Part shown: in pieces, positions 1 to 7,173 of the stretch | How the letters are laid out: every line of letters begins with the position of its first letter | Position numbering within the stretch: the first letter of the stretch is position 1 | Notes under the pieces: model-generated | Told to the model about the DNA's origin: nothing | What the model saw: only the letters and a program-made list of their open reading frames with translations | The model's database searches: none | Origin: Catenulispora rubra | Lineage (GTDB): Bacteria; Actinomycetota; Actinomycetes; Streptomycetales; Catenulisporaceae | DNA: 33,128 nt | Direction: 5' to 3' | NCBI RefSeq assembly: GCF_015356825.1 | Contig: NZ_JAACYW010000111.1 | Location: 1-33,128, forward strand | Position numbers and translations under genes: made by a program

Positions 1-20
1 CAGATGTCTATAAGAGACAG
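1..20 (+). other. Nextera transposase mosaic-end adapter remnant
   Basis: Bases 2-20 match the 19-bp Tn5/Nextera mosaic end AGATGTGTATAAGAGACAG at every position except base 8 (C instead of G). The preceding C agrees with the Read-1 side of the adapter. It is library sequence, not genome. It also supplies the last three codons and the stop of the leftmost gene, which must therefore run off the contig. Confidence 0.95.
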
Positions 21-541
21 GCCTCAGGACCGGACGACGGGCGACGTGTGAGCCGGGCACGGGCACCGCGGGGCACGCCGGTGGGCTTGGCGTCTGCAGG
101 CAGGCTGGCAGCGGCAGCTTCAGGACCCGACGACGAGCGACCTGTGAGCTGCGCACGGGCACCGCCGAGCACACCGCCAGAGGGCTTGGCCTCGGCAGGC
201 AGACCAGTGGCGGCGGCAGCTTCAGGGCTCGATGACGGCGCGTCAGTGCGACGCGTGAGCCGGGCACGGGCACCGCCGAGCACACCGCCAGGGGGCTTGG
301 CCTCGGCAGGCAGACTGCTCGCGGCATCAGCCTCAGAACCCGACGACGAGCGACGTGTGAGCCGGGCACGAGCACCACCGAGCACACCGCCGGAGGGCTT
401 GGCCTCGGCGGGTCGGATGTCGGAGGCACCGGGGATGTCAGGGCTCGACGATGACGGCGCGTCCGTCCGGCGCGTGATCCGGGATCGGGCTGCCGCGATA
501 GTGCGGGCGGCCAGCGGGCCTGCGGATTTGGCCTCGGCGGG
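21..541. repeat. In-frame coding tandem repeat, about 96-117 bp period, five copies
   Basis: On the plus strand the motif beginning agccgggcacgggcaccgc recurs at 51, 147, 258, 360 and 477. The spacings are 96, 111, 102 and 117 bp, all multiples of three. Copies differ by in-frame indels and substitutions, so the array evolves under a reading-frame constraint and encodes the basic, Ala/Pro/Ser-rich tail of the oxidoreductase subunit. Confidence 0.85.
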
Positions 542-1858
542 TGGGCTGCTGGCTGCTGGTGTGTCAGTACTCGGCGTCTCGCTGGAAGCGCCGGAAGTAT
601 CGGGAGCGTCCACGCTCAGGCCCGCCGCCCGGCCTGCCACGCGCCGGGCTCGCGCTGCGGCCTGTGCCACGGCGAGGCCGGCGATTTCGCCTTCCAGCAG
701 TGCGGTTTCGGCGCCGGCGACGCCTGCGGTCTCGCCGGCGGCGTAGAGGCCGGGGATGGTGGTGCGCTGGGTGGTGTTCACTCGGAGGGCGATGGTGCCG
801 TCGGTGAGGTGGGTGGGGGCTGCGCCGAGGGTGAGGGCCAGGTCGATTTGGGGGGCTAGGCCGTAGCCGATCGCCAGGGTGTCGCAGGGGATGCGGTGGG
901 GGTCGGTGCCGTCGGGGCGTGCTGCTACGACTGCTTCGAGGGTGTCGTTGCCTTGGGCTTCGATGATCATGCGGCCGGTGTGGATGGGGATTCGGGCGCG
1001 GGTGAGTTGGCGGGCGTAGTCGAGGCCTTCGGTCAGTTTTGTGGGGTTGGTGATGAGCGGTAGGGGGTTCTTGGCGTAGCCGCGGATGTTGTTGGCTTCG
1101 TACAGGCCCAGGACTTTGGCGCCGGCGGTGGCAAGGCCGGTGGCCACCGGGAGGAGCAGGGGGCCGGTGCCGGCGACGACCACGCGGCGGCCGGGCAGGA
1201 CCAGGTTGCCCTTGAGCAGCGCCTGGGCTCCGCCTGCGGTGAAGACGCCGGGGAGGTCCCAGCCGGGGAAGGGGACCACGCGCTCGTAGGCGCCGGTGGC
1301 CAGGATCACGTAGGGGGCCTCGATGGGGCCGCGGTCTGTCAGGACCCTGAATCCGGGGTCGGTGAGCCGGTCGATCGCCCACACCTGGTGGCCGAACAGG
1401 ACCTCGATGCCGCTGGCCGTCTCGACGCGCGTCACCAGCTGCTCGAACTGTTGCCAGCCGTGGTAGAGCTTCGGCAGCCAGGGGGCTGTGAGGCCGGGGG
1501 CCGGGTGGCGGAAGTACTGGCCGCCGAGTTGGCGGCCGGCGTCGATCAGGGCGACGCGCAGTCCCTGGTCGGCTGCGGTCGCTGCGGCTGCCATGCCGGC
1601 CGGGCCGGCGCCGATGACGGCGAGGTCGAAGCCGCCGAGGTGGCCGGGGTCGCCGAGGCTGACGTCCTCGGGCGCGGCGAGATCGAAGGCCGCCGGATTA
1701 AAAGCGGCCGGATCAAAGGCCGCGGGAACGGAGGCGAGCGGATCGAAGGCCGCCCGATCGGAGGCTGCGGGATCGGAGGCGAGCGGATCGGAGGCTGCAG
1801 GATCGGAGGCGGCCGGATCAAAGGCCGCCGCATCGAAGTCGCGCTCAGTCACGGCCAT
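21..1858 (-). CDS. FAD/NAD-dependent oxidoreductase subunit (opine oxidase A / HcnB-like), truncated by contig edge, with repeat tails
   Basis: Alpha subunit of a predicted three-part amine/imino-acid dehydrogenase that passes electrons from the flavin oxidase subunit via a 2Fe-2S protein. Seen: a Rossmann FAD motif (DLAVIGAGPAG, about residue 78), a second nucleotide-binding motif (VVVAGTGPLLLP), and a C-terminal FAD motif (GLYAAGETAGVAG). I place the start at the ATG at 1858, which overlaps the 2Fe-2S gene by 14 bp; upstream in-frame ATGs lie inside that gene. Residues 8-62 are eleven five-residue repeats of the type [F/S]DPAA. After the catalytic core (around base 640) comes about 200 residues of disordered tail with five copies of a motif like PAEAKPSGGVLGGARARLTRR. 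The stop at 8-10 is adapter sequence, so the natural C-terminus is missing. Family assignment is firm. The substrate is unknown: opine, hydroxyproline or glycine are all possible. Confidence 0.85.
1673..1837. repeat. Eleven 15-bp units encoding [F/S]DPAA pentads
   Basis: The N-terminal extension of the oxidoreductase subunit is built of eleven five-residue units (FDAAA, FDPAA, SDPAA, SDPLA and so on to FDLAA), corresponding to a degenerate 15-bp tandem repeat. It lies before the first Rossmann strand and is not part of the fold. It does not follow the A(D/N)LXX rule of pentapeptide-repeat proteins. Confidence 0.85.
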
Positions 1859-2132
1859 CACCGGCCACCGCGCCGCCGCGCCCGTCGCCCACCTGCGTCC
1901 GCACCACATCCCCCTCCGCGACCACTGCAAGGCACGCGCGCACGTTCGGCTCTCCGTTCACCGTCACCAAGCAGTCGAAGCACACGCCGATCCCGCAGAA
2001 CAGCCCGCGCGGCCGCCCGCCGAAACGCGTCGTGCGCCACGATCGGATGCCCTCGGCCAGCAGTGCCGCGCCGACGGTCTGGCCCTGCTGGGCCGTCATC
2101 GGGCGGCCGTCGAAGGTGAACTCGACGCTCAC
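1845..2132 (-). CDS. (2Fe-2S)-binding subunit of amine dehydrogenase (HcnA / opine oxidase C-like)
   Basis: A 95-residue ferredoxin-like electron-transfer subunit. Cys46, Cys51, Cys54 and Cys67 form the plant-type 2Fe-2S signature in the segment LFCGIGVCFDC followed by VRAC. The preceding GIRSWRTTRFGGRPRG block is typical of the small subunit of HcnABC, opine oxidase and D-hydroxyproline dehydrogenase complexes. The ATG shares a 4-bp ATGA overlap (2129-2132) with the upstream flavin oxidase gene, and its end overlaps the next subunit by 14 bp. The three are therefore one tightly coupled operon read right to left. Cytoplasmic; no signal peptide. Confidence 0.92.
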   Translation of the reverse strand: MSVEFTFDGRPMTAQQGQTVGAALLAEGIRSWRTTRFGGRPRGLFCGIGVCFDCLVTVNGEPNVRACLAVVAEGDVVRTQVGDGRGGAVAGDGRD

Positions 2133-3313
2133 TGTGAGTCCTCCTCATAACCCGCGAACCGGTCCGGGTTGAATGGCTCCGCCGCGACCGTCGGCTCCTG
2201 CCCCGCCAGCAGCGCCGCGATCAGCTCGCCGGTCGCCGGGGCCAGGCCGATGCCGGCGCCCTCGTGGCCGCAGGCGTGGAAGAGTCCTGAGACGGTGGCG
2301 TCCGGGCCGATCGCGGGCAGGTGGTCCGGCAGGTAGGGCCGGAACCCGCAGTAGTACCGCTGCACCTTCACGTCGGCCAGGAACGGGAACAACTCAGCCC
2401 CCTGAGCCGCCAGGCGCCCCAGCGCCTCGTACGACGGCATCCGATCCAGCCCGACACGCTCGCGACTCGCGCCGATCAGCACCGGGCCCGACGGTGTCCC
2501 CTCGATGACCGCAGAGGACTGCAATGCCGCATCAGAGCTCGAAACGTCCGCGACGTACGCGGCCGAGTACACCTTGTGCCGCACCATCGCCGGCAACGGC
2601 TCGGTCACCAGGACGAACCCGCGCCGCGGCTGCACCGGCAGCGTCGAGCCGGCCATCGCCGCAATGGCAGCAGCCCCGAAACCGGCGGCGTTCACCACGA
2701 AGCGCGCCGGGATCTCCCCCGACGTCGTGCGCACACCGCGCACCGCTCCGCCAGGCGACACCAGCAGCCCCGTCACCGCGCTGCCCGACCGCACCCGCGC
2801 GCCAGAGGCTTTCAACAGCCGGGCCGTGGCCAGCGCCGGCATCACCTGCGCGTCCTGCGGATACCAGAAGCCACCGGCCAGGCCCGGGGCGATGTAGGGC
2901 TCGTATTCGGTCAACCGATCGCCGGGCACCTGCTCGGCAACGACGCCCGAAGGTAACTGCGTGGCCGCAAAGCCTTGCAGCGCCTCAAAATCCTCTGCGG
3001 TGAACGCGACGACCAGCCCACCCTTGGCCTCGAACTCGAAGCTTGTGCCGAATGCCCCGTCGTCCTCGGCGGCCAAAGCCCGCCACAGCTCCTGCGAGCG
3101 CATCGCCAGGTCCAACTCCGGCCCCGGTTCCTTGTCCGAGACCAGCAGGTTACCCTCCCCCGCGCCGGAGGTGCCGCCGGCGACCGGGCCGCTGTCGAGC
3201 ACCGTGACCGCGAAGCCGGCGCGCGCCGCGTAGTACGCGCACGCCGCGCCGATCATGCCGGCGCCGATCACGACGACGTCGGGCGTCGGGGATCCACTCG
3301 CGGCAGCGCTCAC
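2129..3313 (-). CDS. FAD-dependent D-amino-acid oxidase-family subunit (opine oxidase B / HcnC-like)
   Basis: A 394-residue DAO-fold flavoenzyme, the predicted substrate-oxidising subunit. It starts with a GTG at 3313 and has the FAD-binding sequence DVVVIGAGMIGAACAYYAA near residue 12. The family motif GGTSGAGEGN follows, and the C-terminal FAD contact is in GLFHACGHEGAGIGLAPATGE. First gene of the three-gene operon, with a 4-bp ATGA overlap into the 2Fe-2S gene. In known relatives this subunit oxidises glycine, opines or hydroxyproline and hands electrons to the 2Fe-2S/FAD partners rather than to oxygen. The 164-bp divergent gap to the encapsulin gene presumably holds the promoter, but I could not identify -35/-10 elements with confidence. 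Confidence 0.88.
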   Translation of the reverse strand: MSAAASGSPTPDVVVIGAGMIGAACAYYAARAGFAVTVLDSGPVAGGTSGAGEGNLLVSDKEPGPELDLAMRSQELWRALAAEDDGAFGTSFEFEAKGGLVVAFTAEDFEALQGFAATQLPSGVVAEQVPGDRLTEYEPYIAPGLAGGFWYPQDAQVMPALATARLLKASGARVRSGSAVTGLLVSPGGAVRGVRTTSGEIPARFVVNAAGFGAAAIAAMAGSTLPVQPRRGFVLVTEPLPAMVRHKVYSAAYVADVSSSDAALQSSAVIEGTPSGPVLIGASRERVGLDRMPSYEALGRLAAQGAELFPFLADVKVQRYYCGFRPYLPDHLPAIGPDATVSGLFHACGHEGAGIGLAPATGELIAALLAGQEPTVAAEPFNPDRFAGYEEDSQ

Positions 3314-3477
3314 GCCAGTACTATGTCACATGCTCCGGTTACCCGCCAGCACCCCGGAAATGCGCGACGAATCGTGAATCGTCCCGGCGTTTGTCACCCA
3401 TTGCGGTAATAGACCGACCCGCAACTCGGTCCCACGATGAGAGGGCGAGAGCATCCATAAGTTTTGGAGGGGGAACG

Positions 3478-4929
3478 ATGACGGTCGATCAGAGCGCGGC
3501 GGCACCCGAGACCGCCGCCGAGAGCGGTCAACTGAGCCTGGACACCGCGGCGGCGCGGAACCTGGCCACCACGACCAAGACGCCGCCGCAGATGCAGGGC
3601 ATCACCTCACGTTGGCTTTTACGCGTCCTGCCGTGGGTCGAGGCCTCGGGCGGCGCCTACCGTGTGAACCGCCGCCTGAGCCACGCCGTCGGGCGCGGCC
3701 GGGTGGCCTTCAGCCAGGCCGGCGACGACGACGTGACCGTGCTGGCCCCGACCCTGACCGAGCTGCCGCCGCTGCGCGGCTTCGCCGACGAGGCGTTGCT
3801 GACCGAGTTGGCCTCGCGGTTCGCCGCGCGCGAGTTCCGGGCCGGGGAGACGCTGGCCGAGGCCGGGACGCCGGTGGACACCCTGTGGCTGATCGCGCAC
3901 GGCAAGGTGGACCTGGCCGGCCAGGGCAAGTACGGCGACCACGCCGTGCACGGCCACCTCGCCGACGGCGACCACCTGGGCGACGAGGTGTTCCACATCA
4001 CGGCTTCCGGCGGTGCGGCGACCAACGGTCACGCGCCGCGTTGGAAGACCACGGCGCGCGCCGTGACCACGGTCATCGCGCTGGCCGTGCCGGCCTCGGA
4101 GGTCAGGACCCTGATCGACCGGTCGGAGACGTTGCGGTCGCACCTGGCCGCGCACCGCACCAGCCGCGCCAAGGCCCAGAACGCGCACGGCGAGGCCGAG
4201 ATCGCTTTGGCCGCCGGGCACGAGGGCGAGGCGGAGCTGCCGGGCACGTTCGCCGACTACGAGCTCAAGCCGCGCGAGTACGAGCTGTCGGTGGCGCAGA
4301 CCGTGCTGCGGATCCACACCCGTGTCGCAGACCTCTACAACAAGCCGATGAGCCAGCTGGACCAGCAGCTGCGGCTGACCGTCGAGGCCGTGCGCGAGCG
4401 GCAGGAGGACGAGCTGGTCAACAACCGCAGCTTCGGCCTTCTGCACAACGCCGACTTCGAGCAGCGCGTGCACACCCACTCCGGCCCGCCGACCCCGGAC
4501 GACCTGGACGAGCTGCTCTCGCTGCGCCGCGACACCAACTTCCTGCTGGCGCACCCGAAGGCGATCGCCGCGTTCGGCCGGGAGTGCACCAAGCGCGGGA
4601 TCTACCCCGGGACCATCGACCTGCTGGGGACGCAGGTGCCGTCCTGGCGCGGCGTGCCGCTGCTGCCCGTGCCGAAGATCCCGGTGCTGGACGGGCACAC
4701 CACCTCGATCCTGGCGCTGCGGGTCGGCGAGGCCGAGCAGGGCGTGGTCGGGCTGCACCAGACCGGGCTCCCGGACGAGTACCAGCCGGGGCTGTCGGTG
4801 CGCTTCATGGGCGTCGACGACAAGGCCATCACCTCGTATCTGGTGAGCGCGTACTACTCGGCGGCGGTCCTGGTGCCGGACGCGCTCGGCGTGCTGGAGA
4901 ACGTCGAGATCGCGCGGCCCCGTGGCTGA
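3478..4929 (+). CDS. Family 2B encapsulin shell protein with cyclic-nucleotide-binding-like insertion (SrpI type)
   Basis: A 483-residue HK97-fold shell protein predicted to self-assemble into a protein nanocompartment. The start is the ATG at 3478, preceded by a strong Shine-Dalgarno (GGAGGGGG, 3466-3473); the longer in-frame start at 3391 lacks one. Residues 1-40 are an unstructured arm, and about 41-98 is the first HK97 segment (SRWLLRVLPWVEASGG, YRVNRRL). About 100-225 is an inserted CAP_ED-like domain (AGTPVDTLWLIAHGKV, LADGDHLGDEVF, TTARAVT). About 255-483 is the SrpI-family core (NKPMSQLDQQLRLTVEAV, HPKAIAAFGREC, PSWRGVPLLPVPKIPV). The phosphate-binding cassette is only partly like CRP (GDE...TARA), so ligand binding is uncertain. 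Its stop overlaps the start of the polyprenyl synthase by 8 bp, the arrangement expected of shell and cargo. Confidence 0.92.
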   Translation: MTVDQSAAAPETAAESGQLSLDTAAARNLATTTKTPPQMQGITSRWLLRVLPWVEASGGAYRVNRRLSHAVGRGRVAFSQAGDDDVTVLAPTLTELPPLRGFADEALLTELASRFAAREFRAGETLAEAGTPVDTLWLIAHGKVDLAGQGKYGDHAVHGHLADGDHLGDEVFHITASGGAATNGHAPRWKTTARAVTTVIALAVPASEVRTLIDRSETLRSHLAAHRTSRAKAQNAHGEAEIALAAGHEGEAELPGTFADYELKPREYELSVAQTVLRIHTRVADLYNKPMSQLDQQLRLTVEAVRERQEDELVNNRSFGLLHNADFEQRVHTHSGPPTPDDLDELLSLRRDTNFLLAHPKAIAAFGRECTKRGIYPGTIDLLGTQVPSWRGVPLLPVPKIPVLDGHTTSILALRVGEAEQGVVGLHQTGLPDEYQPGLSVRFMGVDDKAITSYLVSAYYSAAVLVPDALGVLENVEIARPRG

Positions 4930-6112
4930 GCCGCTGGGGGTCGGGACGGCCTGGCCGGTGGGAGGTGGCGGGCCGGCCGGGGTCGGGCCGGCGGCAGAGG
5001 AATCGTCGCAGCCTGATATAGCCGACGATCCCGCTCGACGCACGAGGACCATCAAGGCGACGATCGACGCAGGCATCGACGCGAGCAAGACCGCCGAGGC
5101 GACGTTGCGGCGGACGCGCGAGGCCGTCGAGCCGGTCCTGCGCGCGGCCGTCGACACGCTCCCGGGACGGCTGCGCTCGATCGCGGCGTACCACCTGGGG
5201 TGGGAGGACGCCGACGGCAGCGTGCTGGGCAGCATCGGAGGCAAGCTGCTGCGGCCGGGACTGGTGCTGGCCGCCGCCACGGCCGTTGCCGCTAGTGGCG
5301 TCGGGGGCAACGGTCTCGGTGCCGCCGCCGACCCGGAGGTCCTGGCCTCGGCGGCCGCCATCGAGCTGGCGCACAACTTCACCCTCCTGCACGACGACGT
5401 CATAGACCGCGACCACACCCGCCGCCACCGCCCGACCGCCTGGACCGTGTTCGGCGCCGAGAACGCGATCCTGGCCGGCGACGCGATGCTGGCATTGGCG
5501 TTGCGGCTGGTCGGGGGTGAAGCGGCGAGCCGGCTGGCCGAGTGCGTCATCGAGATCTGCGACGGCCAGTTCGAGGACTGCGCCTTCGAGCAGCGCGACG
5601 ACGTGACGCTCGACGAGTGCCTGACGATGGCCGGCAAGAAGACCGGGGCGCTGCTGGGGTGCGCGTGCGCGCTCGGGGCGCTGGCGGTACGAGCCGATCC
5701 GCTGGCCGTGGCGGCGCTGGATCTGTTCGGGCGGGAGATCGGGGTGGCGTTCCAGCTGACCGACGATCTGCTCGGCATCTGGGGCGATCCGGCGGTCACC
5801 GGGAAACCGGTGGGCTCGGATCTCAGTGCACGGAAGAAGTCGCTGCCGGTGGTGGCCGCTTTGTCGGCGCGGTCGGCCGCGGCCGGGGAACTGGCGCGGG
5901 TGTATGCGCTCGGCCGGGACTTCACCGAGCACGAGGTGCGGCGGGCGACCGAGGCCGTGGAGCGCGCCGGAGGGAGGGCGTGGGCTGCGACGGAGGCCGC
6001 GGCGCGGATCGCGACGGCGCACGCGCATCTGCGGCGCGCGCCGGGGGTCGAGCAGGCGGCGGTGCACGACCTGCACGCGATCGCCGAGCTGATCACGCGG
6101 CGGACCAGCTAG
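4922..6112 (+). CDS. Polyprenyl diphosphate synthase, predicted encapsulin cargo
   Basis: A 396-residue trans-prenyltransferase condensing isopentenyl diphosphate with an allylic diphosphate. The GTG start lies inside the shell gene's last codons (GTGGCTGA), indicating translational coupling. First aspartate-rich motif DDVID is at residues 158-162; the second is DDLLGIWGD at 281-289. Phe153, five residues before the first motif, favours a short product (FPP to GGPP range, by analogy with archaeal-type GGPP synthases). The enzyme core starts near residue 70. Residues 1-45 are Gly/Pro/Ala-rich and contain PLGVGT (4-9) and PAGVGP (18-23). These resemble the GPTGxGT motifs in the disordered encapsulation domain of 2-methylisoborneol synthases, the best-known family 2B cargo. 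Encapsulation is inference; the enzyme family is certain. Confidence 0.92.
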   Translation: MAEPLGVGTAWPVGGGGPAGVGPAAEESSQPDIADDPARRTRTIKATIDAGIDASKTAEATLRRTREAVEPVLRAAVDTLPGRLRSIAAYHLGWEDADGSVLGSIGGKLLRPGLVLAAATAVAASGVGGNGLGAAADPEVLASAAAIELAHNFTLLHDDVIDRDHTRRHRPTAWTVFGAENAILAGDAMLALALRLVGGEAASRLAECVIEICDGQFEDCAFEQRDDVTLDECLTMAGKKTGALLGCACALGALAVRADPLAVAALDLFGREIGVAFQLTDDLLGIWGDPAVTGKPVGSDLSARKKSLPVVAALSARSAAAGELARVYALGRDFTEHEVRRATEAVERAGGRAWAATEAAARIATAHAHLRRAPGVEQAAVHDLHAIAELITRRTS

Positions 6113-6138
6113 GACGACAACGCCACCGCCAACCACCT

Positions 6139-6173
6139 GGTACCTCGCCACCAAGGTACCTCGGCTCCGAGGT
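6139..6173 (+). promoter_or_regulatory. Two overlapping inverted repeats between cargo gene and DUF4239 gene
   Basis: GGTACCT (6139-6145) pairs with AGGTACC (6154-6160) around an 8-nt loop. ACCTCGG (6158-6164) pairs with CCGAGGT (6167-6173) around 2 nt. The two hairpins share bases 6158-6160, so they are mutually exclusive. There is no T-tract. This could be a weak terminator or an operator for the downstream gene. Confidence 0.4.
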
Positions 6174-6282
6174 CTATCGCAGCCGAGGCAACCCCCGAGG
6201 AACGGCGCCACCCCAGCACCACCCCAGCACCACCCGCACAGCACCTCAGCACCGCAGCACCACATCGCACCGGGAGGTCGTC

Positions 6283-7041
6283 ATGACCGCCAAGGACTAC
6301 GGCATCATCGTCGCCGTCCTCATCCTGACCTTCATCACCCTGCGCCTGTTCGAGCGCTTCATCCCGCACCACCGGCGCGAGCCGCACAACGACGTCGCCG
6401 GCTTCATCTTCGCCACGGTCTCCGTGGTGTTCGCGGTGCCGCTGGCGTTCGTCGTGGTGGCGTTGTGGACGAACAACGACACCGCGCACCAGACCACGTT
6501 CAAGGAGGCGAACGAGCTCGCCGGCATCTACTGGATCTCCCGCCAGATGCCGCTGCCGCTGGGCTCGCAGCTGGAGCACGAGACGCTGGACTACGCGCAC
6601 ACCGTCATCGACGACGAGTGGCCGCTGCTGGCCGAGCACGAGACCAGCCCGAAGGCCACGAACCTGGTCTACCAGATCCGGGACAGCGTCTTCGCCTTCC
6701 ATCCGACCGACGTCTCGCAGCAGGTGCTCTACGACCACGCGCTCACGCACGTGGAGTCGATGGCCGAGCAGCGAAGAGAGCGCCTGAACCAGACCGAGGA
6801 ATCGCTGCCGCCGCTGTTGTGGGCGATCCTCATCGGCAGCGCGCTGGTGACCATCGCCTTCACGTTCCTGTTCGGCCTGTCCAGTTCCTTCGCGCACACC
6901 GTGATGGTGATGACGCTGGCCGCACTGGTTGTGGTGTCGTTGGTGGTTGTCAGAGAGATGAGTTACCCGTACTCCGGGACCATGAAGGTGGATCCCACAG
7001 CGTTCCAGGTGTTCCTCGCCCGACTGCCACTGCCACGCTGA
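6283..7041 (+). CDS. DUF4239 membrane protein
   Basis: A 252-residue integral membrane protein of the DUF4239 (bestrophin-like) family; molecular role unknown. The start ATG at 6283 follows GGGAGG at 6272-6277. Layout: one N-terminal helix (residues 7-23), a second hydrophobic segment (about 44-64, FIFATVSVVFAVPLAFVVVA), a soluble helical region with the family-like stretch TTFKEANELAGIYWISRQMP, then two C-terminal helices (LLWAILIGSALVTIAFTFLFG and TVMVMTLAALVVVSLVVV) and a short tail with the pattern YPYSGTMKVDP common in this family. It lies 170 bp after the encapsulin cargo gene on the same strand. A functional link is possible but not shown. Confidence 0.85.
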   Translation: MTAKDYGIIVAVLILTFITLRLFERFIPHHRREPHNDVAGFIFATVSVVFAVPLAFVVVALWTNNDTAHQTTFKEANELAGIYWISRQMPLPLGSQLEHETLDYAHTVIDDEWPLLAEHETSPKATNLVYQIRDSVFAFHPTDVSQQVLYDHALTHVESMAEQRRERLNQTEESLPPLLWAILIGSALVTIAFTFLFGLSSSFAHTVMVMTLAALVVVSLVVVREMSYPYSGTMKVDPTAFQVFLARLPLPR

Positions 7042-7082
7042 GATCAGCGATAAGAAGCAAACAAGAACCAGGAGAAAAACAA

Positions 7083-7107
7083 GCGCGCCCCGGAAGCCGG
7101 GGCGCGC
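7083..7107. terminator. Bidirectional hairpin terminator
   Basis: Perfect 11-bp stem GCGCGCCCCGG / CCGGGGCGCGC (7083-7093 and 7097-7107) with a 3-nt loop, between the converging DUF4239 and amino-acid permease genes. Confidence 0.85.
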
Positions 7108-7122
7108 CACATGGTGCCAGCG

Positions 7123-7173
7123 AATCAGACCTCAGAATCAGACCTGAGAATCAGACCTCAAATCAGACCTCAG
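7123..7173. repeat. Four tandem copies of AATCAGACCTCAG
   Basis: Units at 7123-7135, 7136-7148 (one change), 7149-7160 (one base shorter) and 7161-7173. The last unit contains the permease stop codon (7170-7172, read on the minus strand), so the array forms the start of the permease 3' untranslated region and sits just before the shared terminator. Confidence 0.8.

Noticed and set aside
1673..1837. Pentapeptide-repeat domain (quinolone-resistance type)
   Set aside because: The period is five residues, but the pattern [F/S]DPAA lacks the central Leu/Phe and A(D/N)LXX rule. Proline in each unit would disrupt the beta-helix.
3619..6265. Long minus-strand open frames (up to 825 codons) opposite the encapsulin and prenyl synthase genes
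   Set aside because: They are antisense shadows in GC-rich DNA. Their proteins are low-complexity Arg/Ala/Ser/Gln-rich, while the plus-strand frames show clear family motifs and ribosome-binding sites.
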